Origin: Panorpa germanica
Taxonomy: Eukaryota > Arthropoda > Insecta > Mecoptera > Panorpidae
DNA length: 64,000 nt
Assembly: GCA_963678705.1 (NCBI GenBank)
Contig: OY783212.1
Span: forward strand, 10,044,001 to 10,108,000
Direction: 5' to 3'
Shown here: piece after piece, positions 38,801-49,893 of the stretch
How positions within the stretch are numbered: position 1 is the stretch's first letter
Layout of the letters: each line of letters starts with the position of its first letter
Position numbers and translations under genes: made by a program
Notes under the pieces: generated by a model
What the model was told of the DNA's origin: nothing
Seen by the model: only the letters and a program-made list of their open reading frames with translations
Databases searched by the model: none

Positions 38801-40527
38801 TATTTATATGAATGAACCTTTCTAATGATATATCTGAATTTGTCAGCTTAGTCCAACTATCTTCTCTTTGAATTTCTGCGAAACCGAGCCACACAGATAT
38901 GATAATGATAACTTTATGACTAAATTGTGTGGGCTTTGTGGTGAGCTAAAATTTCTGCTTGGATAAAAAAGTCCATAATTCCTCAGCTATTTCAGAGAAT
39001 TTCTATTTTTAAGCTCCATCAGTTGACAAGGTAACTAACTGTTTTCTTTGAAATGTATTATATAAATAGATGAAATATAAAATCTGTTTAATGATACCCA
39101 ACATTACTTTAAACATAGCTTAATTAAAATAATAATTTATGTACAAATCAATAAAATAATTAATAAATATTGTGATAATTTGAAAAATTTAAAATGTTTT
39201 TCTGTAGTATGCATCTTTATAATTTCGCGTTACACATTAAAAAAGTCACTCAGTTAAATAATGAATCTTATGACGTACTCGTATTTTTCTTCGTAATACT
39301 TTTAGGTTTAGGTTTATTTTAATACAACATTTGATACACTCTGTACTGTACGCAAAAATTACAAGAGAAAATAGGACGACACAAAAGCTATCTTACTTCA
39401 GCAATGGTTAGTATTTTAGGAATTCACTATGTCTAATAGTACAAATAAATTTGAATATTTTTGCCAAATTTTATTTTTGTTTCCATTGATATTGATTTTT
39501 CGTAAACGTGCGAATGCCACAATGTAATTGTCAAGTATCACACGCACACGCACACGCATAAACATACACACGTACATAACATCGGATAATGACGTGTGAT
39601 TTCTAGATTTGACATATTCTGAGTTCTGAGTGATATGTTTAATATGGATAGACGTGGGATATGAACATTGATGTGATATCATTATTCACTCTTCTGTTAT
39701 GTCACAGTTGTATATTTAATTTAAAATAATAAAAAAACAATATAATAATCAAATAGCAAAATAGTTATTTTTAAATATTACTAGGCATGAAACAAACTAG
39801 TTATTTTAATTTATATCTGATAACATGTTCCAATTCGTGCAATTTTTTTTGGCAATACATTTTTATTGTAATAAGTATACGTGAAGAGTGAGGGGGAGTG
39901 GTTCAAATCATGTAATTTGTGTGATTTAATTTATGGATAATCCCTAATCACATATTAAGGGTATACTCTTTATTGCACCCCATCAAAGTGATTCAAACTT
40001 TGATTAAATTTATTTTGACCCCGAAATGGTCAATCGACTTACAATTTTCGATTTAATGAGATAGTGATATGCTTTATAATTGTACAAAATTTATAATACT
40101 CTACCGATGACTTATCTAAATCATTATAATTTTATGACAGGTATGGTCTCTATATTTCATGGTTTATTTTATAACAATATCAGAACACCTAGTGTTGAAA
40201 CAAACTAGAGCGAAAATAATGCTGAATACAGATTCTAAGATGATAAAAAAAGATGACAAAAGGATAAAAAAGAAGCATATTTTCGATAATGTTTTTGTAC
40301 GACACAGTTAATATTTAATTATTTCTATAATTACTACTTGATAAAATGACATTTGAAGAATACTTTGGGAAATTTTCATATATAAATATTAAGAAATGAG
40401 GGATTGACTGCGAATCTCCGCAGACGTCACAATAAAAAGTAACATTCCGGTTCCACTCATAACTCATCACTGGATTTTCTGAAATCGGAAAAACCAAAAT
40501 GATTTCATTAGTTGATAAGATTCTGCA
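38801..40527 (+). other. Presumed NLK intron, no gene seen
   Basis: AT-rich. It contains a short CA-rich microsatellite (about 39539-39570) and nothing else recognised. Confidence 0.4.
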
Positions 40528-40684
40528 GGTAACGCTGTCGAGTTTTTCTTTTTTATCGATTTTTCAATTTTTTACGGCACTTTTTTACAGTCAAAATACC
40601 GATTTTTCATGACAAAAATCAGAAACTTTGTTATTTTAAAATACGTTAAAATTAAAAAATAAAAAAAAACTCGACAGAGTTACC
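40528..40684. repeat. Inverted-repeat element with GGTAAC-CTGTCGAG arms
   Basis: The left end GGTAACGCTGTCGAGTTTTT is matched in inverse by CTCGACAGAGTTACC at the right end, with poly-T and poly-A inside, giving a 157-bp foldback. No clear target duplication was found, so it may be the core of a larger non-autonomous element. Flanking bases (GGAATCGGTCCAGTAGATTT near 40730) look like a common repeat tail. Confidence 0.55.
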
Positions 40685-42055
40685 ACGGTATTTATGTAAA
40701 GAAAGAGTTTGCAAAATGTCAAAGGAATCGGTCCAGTAGATTTTGAGCTAGAGAGGGCACCTACTCTGAAACACCTCTGTGTAACACGAAAGCAGACCAG
40801 AGAGATGAAGACTATAACTCTATATCTCCGACAGTTTTACTGCAATCGACTTCAAATTTTTACACAATAAATTTAATATGTTGTACAATAACATAAATAA
40901 ATTCAAAAAAAAATTAAAAAAGAAAAGTTGAACTCCCCCCTTAAGAAATGAATACACACCAATACATTTATGTTGATTATCTGTACTAAATTATCAAGTA
41001 GTGAATACTAATTTTTATTATAAACTCTCATCCTTTTTAGTTTATTTTCAATGTGATGATGCGTTGTGTTAAACGAGATGGACCTCTTAAAATCACCGTT
41101 TAAATTCATAGATTATTGTTTGATATCAGGTTTAGCAATATGGTACTTGCATTAGTGTTGTTCTTTCATCGGTAACCGTCTTCTGAACTCGTTATAGGAA
41201 TGAATATCGACACCAGGTTTTTTTAAATCCTATGCAGGTAGATGAAATTCTTTGTTATATGGTCTAAGACGTTACCTTTCTATTTTTATATGTTATAAAC
41301 AGGTTCAGTTAGGCAGTACCTTGTGGGGTTTAAGTATAGGTAGCGTTTATGCTATACATATAAATATATTATATACATATAGTACACACATGCGCATCGA
41401 ATTATTGCTGGCGTACATGGTTCTCCTTGAATTTGAATTAAATGAGATAAAGAAGAATATACACTTATAATTTTTGGAAGCTTTGAAATATGTATATGCA
41501 TTTTTATTTATAATATAATTGTATTTTTATATAGTAGGTAGATTTATTTTTATTGTTTCAAATGACCAAGATATCATATTTTCTGACAAAAAAGCGCCGG
41601 AATGAAGTTGTAAAAGGGGGTGATATATTTACCTTGTCAATGAATTCACTGTCATTTACCCTTTAGCATGCACTTCCCTGATGCAGATATACCTTCTTGA
41701 TCTTACTGACGCCCACGACCGTAAATTATATCGTACTTTTTGACAGATCAAAAATAATAAAATCAAATTTATCTGAATAGAAAACGGTATAGGTATAATA
41801 GCAATCGTATATTTTTCTATTACCATTATACCGTCAAGCATATTCATTTAATATCTTAAATCAATTTTTTTCAGAGTTTGAATTTCTGGAGAAAATTCAT
41901 TTAAGAAATGGTTTTTACCTGTATTTCTTATCACTTAAATGCGACATGGATGTTATTTTTTGAGAAATGTAGATCTGGAAATGTAAAATCAAATTCTCCA
42001 GAATTTTGTCGCGAGATATTTTCAAGCAGAAACCATGGTCTCGATATTGGCTCAG

Positions 42056-42165
42056 TAGTAAAGCAAGGAGAGTTCTGGCTCACCGGGAGGATAACACCGA
42101 AAGTGGGCGTGGCTGGAAGTGATGATGTAACTCTCAGGATAATCAGAACTCTCCTTGCTCTACTA
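42056..42165. repeat. 22-bp inverted repeat around a 66-base GC-richer centre
   Basis: The left arm is TAGTAAAGCAAGGAGAGTTC plus TG; the right arm (42144-42165) is its inverse with a single mismatch. The centre (CACCGGGAGG, GTGGGCGTGGC) is unusually GC-rich for this window. It could be a small MITE, a hairpin RNA precursor or the heart of an unknown element. No target duplication was found. Confidence 0.6.
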
Positions 42166-43159
42166 TTTGATTGCTTTTTGCTTATTCGTTAGTATTATTA
42201 GTAGTAAATAATCTACAAGACACGAATAAGAATTATTATCAATAAGCAACAACATAAATTGAATAGAAAATCATATTGCGACTCATTAGTATAAAGCAAC
42301 GATTATACTCCTGTAAAATAAATCATAGCATTAGAAAGAGAAATATTTATCGAGTTAAATGGTTTTCCTTTTAGCACTTTATTTATATATAGTAGTCTGT
42401 GTTAATTTTCTTTTTTATGATGACAGTTTTCAAGTAGATCTATTTAAAATATATCTAAAAATATAGAACGCTTGTAAAACAGTATATGTTTTCTACCTAT
42501 AACTAGGTATTAAATTCCCTTACACAAGATTCTCACTTCCTTTTAATGAAATTAAATAGTTTACAGGTTCAATATTATAACATTAACCTGTCTTACTCCT
42601 TTTGTTATAAAGTTATTACCAAAGTGGTTAATACTTAACATTTTGTGGCTTTCTGAGTTTCAATAGTATTTTGTGAGGTTTATAATAGAACTATGTATCC
42701 ATTAGATATTTGTCTACAAGTAAATAGGGAGTGTAACGCAAACGTGTCACGTCATAGTTGGTTTGTGTTTGTTTCACATTCTGAAAAGCCCTTATTCCGT
42801 GTCTTACCTTGAGTAAACTGTAAAGTACACCACAATAGGACATGGAAATACGCCATTATAACCTTTTAAGATCGTATAAATCCTGTTTATAGTTTCTTCA
42901 GATTGTACCTGTAAAGCAGATACTGCCAACATCATTATTTTTGTAATTTGTGTTTGATGCTACAACACTGTTGTAATCTATTTTCAATTGAGGTACCATG
43001 CAGTACTGTAACGCCTTAAACGAAGTAGTGTAGTACAATTAAAATTAAATGAGAAAAGGTTTGAAAGAAGAAAACACAATATTGAAATAATTAGCCGCTC
43101 GTAAAATATGCTTCAATTGCCAATGTTCGATCTAAAGCATTCTTATTGTTATTAGCCTG
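42166..43159 (+). other. Presumed NLK intron, no gene seen
   Basis: AT-rich sequence without recognisable exons, RNA genes or element ends. Confidence 0.4.
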
Positions 43160-43280
43160 AGCTGGATGAGCCGTTGACTACAACCGAACACTATGACTGT
43201 TCCCTTTAGGCCACTGAAGTTAACAACATTGGGTGTAGTTAGTACGTCGACGGGTGACCGAGGAAGAACACTGTATGCTA
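43160..43280 (+). pseudogene. 5S-rRNA-derived sequence (pseudogene or SINE head)
   Basis: It matches the internal control region of insect 5S rRNA: CACTGAAGTTAACAACATTG resembles the A-box block, GTGTAGTTAGTACG the middle, and GACGGGTGACCGAGGAAGAA the C-box block (family form GATGGGTGACCGC.TGGGAACAC). The 5' third is only weakly alike. It is too diverged to be a working 5S gene. It could be an old dispersed 5S copy or the head of a 5S-type (SINE3-like) SINE; no second copy was seen here. Confidence 0.65.
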
Positions 43281-44783
43281 ATACAACATATAGGCAGTAG
43301 TGTAATACACTCACACAGTGCTGATAACGATACAAAGTTGTATAGGCTATTGATGTGGATATCTATTGAAAGATTTATGTTTTATATCCAATTCTTTTTA
43401 TAACACATGTAATATACAACAATATTCGACGTCACTTATTAACTTGTTGCTCTCAAGAACAACCATTTTCTTCTCTTGCTCATAACGGACAGGCAAAACG
43501 TTTTCTACACGTATGCGCACAAATCAAATTCTGTTTTGTCACAGTCTTATTTATTAACGTATAGAAGTGAAATTATTTTAGGCGCTAACGTTTCATTTAA
43601 AATAATTGTTTACAGTTGGTTGATGCACTCAAAAAGCAAAGACTTGTATTACTTTGTGAATAAATAATGATATGAGAATTTATTCTTGATAGGATGAATT
43701 ACTTTCATTATTATACGATATTTGTTAGTCTAATAAGACTTATAATTAGTAAATTGAAATATATTTAACCAAAAGAGGATCCTTGCAAATGCATCTTGGA
43801 CACCTGTATTGTATAATATCTCTACGAAATGTAAAGATAACAAAGCCAGTCCAATTTACTGTTTCGTTTCATACTGGATATTAAAAATATATTTGCGTTC
43901 AGGTAAAATAAACTTGGAACGTCATTTTTATTTTATGTTTTCATTACTCAAAAATAAAATTTGGTTTTTATGTATAGCTAAACTTTTAGACGTTGTTGAA
44001 ATTTATTCTATGGTTTACAATATTTTCCTATTTTATCAATAACATTTTTTTTATCTAGTAAATAGCTTTACATGAATAAAAGCATTTCACAAAAAAAAAA
44101 TTCTAACGTTAATATTATAATAAATATATTTGCTTTGTAATAGTTCGGGCTATAGGTTTAAAAACAACTGGATTGTAAGTTGATAATCTTTTCTTAAATT
44201 ACGTGTATGCATTGATTTAATTCTACATACCTACATGTGTAAATAGATATAATAATTGACATACTCTTGTAGGCTATTTATATGGATGTTAATATTTTTA
44301 TATATTATCAGAATTTATTGAATATGTATTGACGCAACACTTGACAGTTCAGTCTTGAAAACATATTCTTTTTTTAGTTATTCTGCTTTTCAAATTAATG
44401 TTATTTAAAATTTACCTATCTCTCATACTAGTTCTATCATTGACGACTGTGTACTATGTTGATAGTGCTGTAATGGATCTAATAGTTATTAATTAGATAA
44501 GTTTACTATGTGACAACATATCTAGCACCATGAATGTGGACACTGTTGTAAAATGATTATAATATACTTAATGAATGCTGTTAATATTACCAAATTTTTA
44601 TTTTGTAAAAGTTATTTTTAGTTAAATTTCAAATAAATATATAACTGGATTGTATACGTTTAGGATGCCAGCTTTAAATCTACCCTAACTAATCTCACCC
44701 CTAAAACGGTTTAGTACAGTCTTTACAAAAATTAAGTAACATCACAAAACTGACGATTGGCTAATTTTTAATAGTTATACTTT

Positions 44784-44990
44784 GTGGACCATATTTTGCT
44801 AAACAATTTACACTTTAGGAGCTCAACTTTATTACTTGTATTATTTATGGACGATTTTCTAGAATTTGACGTCTTACAGATGGAGGTTTATGATAACCGT
44901 GACTTCTTCCACCTCTTGCGCAATGCAGCATCACCATCTCGTACTTTATACTACGCCGCTATGCACATGTTCAATCTCTCGAATATATAG
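44784..44990 (+). other. Unassigned open frame, possibly coding
   Basis: A 68-codon frame whose second half (YDNRDFFHLLRNAASPSR, then TLYYAAMHMF) has more protein-like composition than the flanks. It matches nothing I recognise. It lies about 250 bases before the candidate ratchet site. Chance remains the simplest explanation. Confidence 0.2.
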
Positions 44991-45217
44991 AAATTCTATA
45001 GGTAGTTCAAATACTTGAAAATTCAGACCAAGTATTTTCCAATATATACCATATTACGTCTTTAGACATGGCCAAAGAAAAAGTATGTCTATAGAATTGA
45101 ATTTGATAAAATTTTAAATCCACTCTGGAACTTTGTAATTTTATGTCTGAAAATCTGAACTATGAACTTGATATTGTTGACCACTGTAGTATGAATTAGA
45201 ACATATTTACAATTATA

Positions 45218-45257
45218 AACTATTAACTAATGTATTTTCTTTTGATTTCAGGTAAGT
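45218..45257 (+). promoter_or_regulatory. Candidate recursive splice (ratchet) site in the NLK intron
   Basis: A strong acceptor is joined directly to a consensus donor: TTTCAG|GTAAGT, junction 45251/45252. A pyrimidine-rich stretch (TATTTTCTTTTGATT) precedes it, and an ideal branch point TTAACTAAT lies about 25 bases upstream of the junction. This is the form of zero-length recursive sites known in long Drosophila introns. It is on the NLK strand, about 27.5 kb after exon 1. After first-step splicing the upstream exon would be joined to GTAAGT and spliced again, leaving no extra bases in the mRNA. Confidence 0.6.
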
Positions 45258-45600
45258 GTCCTTCGACTACAATTTGACGATTCTTTTTATTTTCAAGATT
45301 GGTGAGTTGTAGTTTATTATTCAGGATCATCTGATGCAATGTTTTCATTCAATATTTTCCAAAATTTAATTATTTAATCGTTAATTTAACAAAAAAGAAT
45401 TTGGTGCCAGATGATGCTTCCAGTTAGCGTTTTTGAGTGGTGCACTTTTTCGTGTAGTTTTTTTGTGGCAGAGAGCACAGCGTTCTATTCTTTAAATTTT
45501 ATATTGTAAACTGTATAGTGTACTATTGTAAAAAGGGTCGCGCTGTGCGCCAATTTTTTTAATTATTCTGCACTATTTTTATCACAATAATATTTTCAAT

Positions 45601-45812
45601 AGTTCAAATTACGAGAGTTCGGCGGCGACTCATATTTAAAACAAGTTGTAGGGTATAAACTGCCAATATAACGAAAAAGCACTGACTCACTTATTTTTCT
45701 ATAATGTATATAGAAACGAATAAGATAAAATTCATTATCGTATTATAGATTTATACCGCTCTTATAACCTTTTTTAAGTATAAGTTACCGCCGAACTATC
45801 GTGATTTGGACT
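45601..45812. mobile_element. MITE with AGTTCAAATTACGAGAGTTC termini, long copy
   Basis: 212 bp. The left end AGTTCAAATTACGAGAGTTC plus GGCGG is matched in inverse at the right end (CCGCCGAACTATCGTGATTT plus GGACT). Two relatives lie in the window: a 120-bp copy at 58659-58778 and a lone end at 46276-46306. Flanks suggest a TA or TAT duplication. Confidence 0.75.
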
Positions 45813-46275
45813 TTGTATAAAAAGACATGTGTATCTGATTGACTATGTTTTGTAGCAAGTGTATAGAGAATTATGTCTTTCGGTAGTCTGTATTTGATTT
45901 TGCGTATTGTAATGTCTGATGAATGAAATATACATTGCAAACAGAAACTTCTATATCTCATTTACACTAGCACCAGTAGTAAATTAAAAGAGTGGCATGT
46001 GTATTATCAAATTAATGAAATGACAGTCAAGAAAATTCGTTACAGCTCATGCGCACTTAATTCATTTACTATCGGCGACTACTTTCAGGCACGAAAAAAT
46101 GCGTGTGTAAATGGAGAATAAGAATTAAAATGCATTTGTAACTAAATCAACACTATTTATCAATGACGTCAAACTTAAGAAGATAATGGTGCCACTACCA
46201 TTATAAACCATATACCCTTTTTGCATATGTACATGAATTATTAGTTATTATTAAATTGATATCTCTTTTAAGAAT

Positions 46276-46306
46276 AAGTCGCCGCCGAACAATCGTGATT
46301 TGGACT
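46276..46306. mobile_element. Solo end of the AGTTCAAATTACGAG MITE family
   Basis: Reads GTCGCCGCCGAACAATCGTG then ATTTGGACTA, closely matching the inverse of the left end of the element at 45601. No partner end was found upstream, so this is a truncated copy. Confidence 0.6.
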
Positions 46307-47064
46307 ATAGCACTCAATTTTTATTTAAAATTATGAGTAACAAAAAATTTTAACACGTTTTTGTTGTTTTTACTTTATGTATTACTGTGATTTCGACAAC
46401 TAGGTTATAATAATGGATTGTAAAATAATAAATAAGTATTCTTCTTGATTTGGTTGTTATACAGTTTGTATATGATACAGTGCATTTTTGTGTTCTATTT
46501 ATAGCCGAAAAAACAACAAAACAGTGTGGAATTAAATAATGAAAAGAAATGCCATAGTTGCCACTGATTATATTTTTTTAAATCATAACATGTTATGGAA
46601 ATTTTAACTAAAATCAAAACATGGCGTTGGTAGAGTTATTAAATTGTGCATAAATAAGGTTTAGTTTTCGTGTCTGACTATTTCGTGTCATTCTAAAGTT
46701 AAAATTATCGAAAAAGATTTTTACGTGAATCATGCATGCATGTGCTAATTAAAAGCAATTGTAGTTATTTTATTACTGTAATTAATTCGAGATCTATATT
46801 GTAACAGACCACTGTCTGCAAATTATTCAATTGCTTCCAAAGTTCATACATTCAGAATTCATCAAACGCATTAATCAACGTTCGGGAAGTATGGGTTTTG
46901 AATAAGTACCAGTATTGTATTTAAATTTTAATTGATTTATATTAATGACATAGAACAATTACAAGTATGTTTTTAAAATTGTATGAGAAATATTCTAATA
47001 TCGCAAGTACATCGTCAAACGCAAAATAAATTTATTGTTGTACAGTGTAATCAAAATATTATTG

Positions 47065-47090
47065 CAATTCATCGATTTATCGATGAATTG
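47065..47090. repeat. Perfect palindrome, 12-bp arms
   Basis: CAATTCATCGAT, two bases, then the exact inverse ATCGATGAATTG. It is seen directly. It could form a DNA cruciform or an RNA hairpin, and it contains ATCGAT cores related to DRE/BEAF sites. Confidence 0.7.
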
Positions 47091-47220
47091 TTTTGTTTTC
47101 TTCTCTAGAAAATCAATAATACAAGGCCTAAACTATGTATAAACTTTGATTATATCGATATGAGTTATTTATTTATAGTAAACCTACCACATTTTAAAAT
47201 TGTCATGACTGAAATAAACT

Positions 47221-47248
47221 CAATGTGGTATGTGAACATACCACATTG
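47221..47248. repeat. Perfect palindrome, 13-bp arms
   Basis: CAATGTGGTATGT, GA, then the exact inverse ACATACCACATTG. It lies only 130 bases after the palindrome at 47065. Both begin with CAAT and end with ATTG. Confidence 0.7.
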
Positions 47249-47890
47249 GCAATTGGCACATGTATGAAGCAAGACTGTGATCAGGAATCGGTTTATCAAA
47301 TGTATAACATATTAGAGTAACATCGCAGAGCTATTTCTTTTAAAGCAAAGCTGAAATTTTGACAATAAATATTGTAATATGTAGTAAAGAACGTATGCGT
47401 AATTGCTAGCTTGAAAGTGGAGCCCTTTTACTACAGGTAGCAAGTGCAAATTAATATCGTTAATTTTCTTGGACTACTGATACTACCAGAAATTATACAG
47501 AGTAAAAATTATGAACGATTGAAACAATAATTTATAACTTTCTCGATGAATAAATTAATAATGAATTGAAATTTTAAAGTAATAATTCTAAAGACTAATA
47601 CTTACTTATTATTAATTAATAATTTAATTAAAATCTTTCTTAAATATTACGAAATATCATGTTATTGATAAATAGCTTTAACCGTTATAATTGTCTTACG
47701 AATCTTATCAAAGTCAATCTTTCTTTGATGTTCCTGCTTTTTGTAATTTAATTTCGTTTTATTGTGTTAAGCATTGTCGTGTCAATCTTTTGATAACATT
47801 TTGTCTATATTTCCGAGTTCTATATACTTTTCATTCTAATAAGTAAGGAATTTCATTTTAAGAGTAGGTATAGGTTGTTTTAACTTTAGG

Positions 47891-48115
47891 TTAACATTAA
47901 ATCAGGTTGATCGATGAAATCAATTAGGTTTTCCAGACTTTCTTTGAATCCTACAATGTTGGCATGAGATACATACTTGAAGCATTGAAGAATTATGTGT
48001 TTTATTGTTAATGGGCTATTAAATCGGTCACAAATTGGTGAGGTATACTCTTTTAAATAGGTACGTGTGTCTTATGTGATCTTTCATAAGTCTACACACT
48101 ATTAGATCTTGTTTT
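47891..48115 (-). mobile_element. LINE 3' end remnant (jockey/CR1-like)
   Basis: Minus-strand translation gives RLMKDHIRHTYLFKR and, after a frame change, PICDRFNSPLTIKHIILQC followed by an acidic tail and a stop at 47891. This is the usual C-terminus of jockey-like reverse transcriptase proteins (the zinc-binding C..C..PLT..HI...C block). It is a 5'-truncated dead copy with at least one frameshift. Confidence 0.7.
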
Positions 48116-49139
48116 CCATTCAGCGTAACAGGAAGAATACTTTAGTTCTTTTAATATACTTTAAAGGCTAGCTTGGAATATAAAGAAAGCTAGGTTATAT
48201 CTCTCATTAATTGAAATATAATAATTGTGTGTTTTGTAGATTTGTTTACAGTAGAGAACAGATCCTTACTTAATAATATTTTTGTATGAGTGAAGGAGTA
48301 TGCTGAATTGTGTACTGTTTTGTATCAAATTTAAGATGTCAGAATAGCCTGCAATAAAAGAAATGTGCTCGTCTCTTTTGAAACATCCTGTATATGAACG
48401 CGCATTTCCTTATAATATATTTATTTTATCGTAAAAATCAATTTGATGTTTAAAATGATATGGGACAGGTTTGAACAGGTCCGGCGAGCTATCGACATTT
48501 TTCATGTTTTTACGTATGCACATATATAATTAAAAAAATTAGATTATTAATATAGATTTTCCGCTAATAAATATGTTTCTAATTTCAAATTTCAATTGAC
48601 ATGGGTATGCATCAAGTGATTGATAAGGGTTACCCAATAAGTGAGTATATATCAAAATAAATGCCCGTTTCTTTAAACAAAATCAATGATTTTCAATCAA
48701 AACTGTAATGTTAAATATTATAATTTGTATTTAACACAGCTAAGGTACTCGTAATATTTCTCTTAGAAACTTATAAGGCTTCAATTAGAACACATGGCAT
48801 ATTAGGTATATAGAACATACCGGTATGTACTCAAGACGATTATTTTTAGATCAACTTAAATCGTTAAGTTTTTTTTCTCCATATGTTATATGTATAGTAA
48901 TAATAATAATAATATTAAATTTCAATGTTACTTACGAGTATTAATTTGATAATAATGCTTAAAGGTATGTTTGTTAGATTTAATTTATTTTTAATTTTAT
49001 AATTCTGTTTCTTATGCAATCCATATTTTATTACGTTTAAATTGAATTCTCTAATACCCACTTAATCTTGGTTGGACCACACACGTTTAAATCATATACG
49101 TAGAACAAGAAACATTTAAATATGTGGTTTGGTTTATTA

Positions 49140-49537
49140 ACACATTACTCAATAAATTCGTAGGATGGATGGATAAAACTATATTGTTTTTAGATAGTAC
49201 CAACCTTTAAGCGATATATGTCAAAATTTCATGACATTACGACTATTGGTTTGTGAGTGACACTGGTTTTAGTGACGCTACTTTTCTAATTTTTAAAACA
49301 CTGGAAAAATGTGACAAAATACCACAAGTGTTTTACGGATTTGGTAATTTTTTATTTTATTAAAAAGCAATGCTTTATCAACACACGAAATTCTGATTTT
49401 TAGAAACTCCTAAACTAATGGTGAAATGTCTTGAAATTTTAACAAATCGTTTGAAGGTTGGCACTATATAAAAATCATATGGATTTGTTAATAGTGGTGC
49501 CATCTATATGTCATACTACGAACTTACTGAGTAATGT
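49140..49537. mobile_element. Palindromic MITE, CACATNACTCAATAA family, copy 1
   Basis: About 400 bp. The ends ACATTACTCAATAAATTCGT and the inverse of ACGAACTTACTGAGTAATGT pair well. Inside, the block AGTACCAACCTTTAAGCGAT is repeated in inverse near 49450, so the whole unit is close to a giant palindrome. It is flanked by TA-containing sequence. A sister copy lies at 52423-52753. Probably of Tc1/mariner type. Confidence 0.7.
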
Positions 49538-49568
49538 CATATATCAACTTTTAAAATATGCCAACCTA

Positions 49569-49893
49569 GGGCCTTATTCTGTAACTTTTCAAAAAATCGA
49601 CCTTATTTTTTCAGTATTTTACTTTCTATTTTTCGTAGAATCCTCCAACTACAGCAAATTATAGTTCAAATTGTTTGACAGTTCTCAAAAATACAGCGAT
49701 GAAAAATTTTAAAAGCTGAAAAAAGTCACCGCTGAAGGCGACCTTATTATTTGGTCGATTTTTTTCCAGCGACAAAAATTAAATCGATGGAAATTTCTTA
49801 TAGAATACCAAATAAAAAATCATCGCTTTTGTGACGTCATTTTACAGCGATGAAATTTTATCACTGGTGGAAATACTTTACAGAATAAGGCCC
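49569..49893. mobile_element. PIF/Harbinger-like MITE with GGGCCTTATTCTGTAA termini
   Basis: 325 bp. Starts GGGCCTTATTCTGTAA and ends with the inverse TTACAGAATAAGGCCC. The flanking trinucleotides are CTA and TTA, close to the TWA duplication of PIF/Harbinger elements. The interior carries CAGCGATGAAA and related short motifs in several copies. It lies 31 bp after another MITE. Confidence 0.75.

Noticed and set aside
39530-39565. CRISPR-like or satellite array
   Set aside because: It is only a short CA/CACACG microsatellite. No CRISPR structure is expected in an insect nuclear genome, and none was seen.
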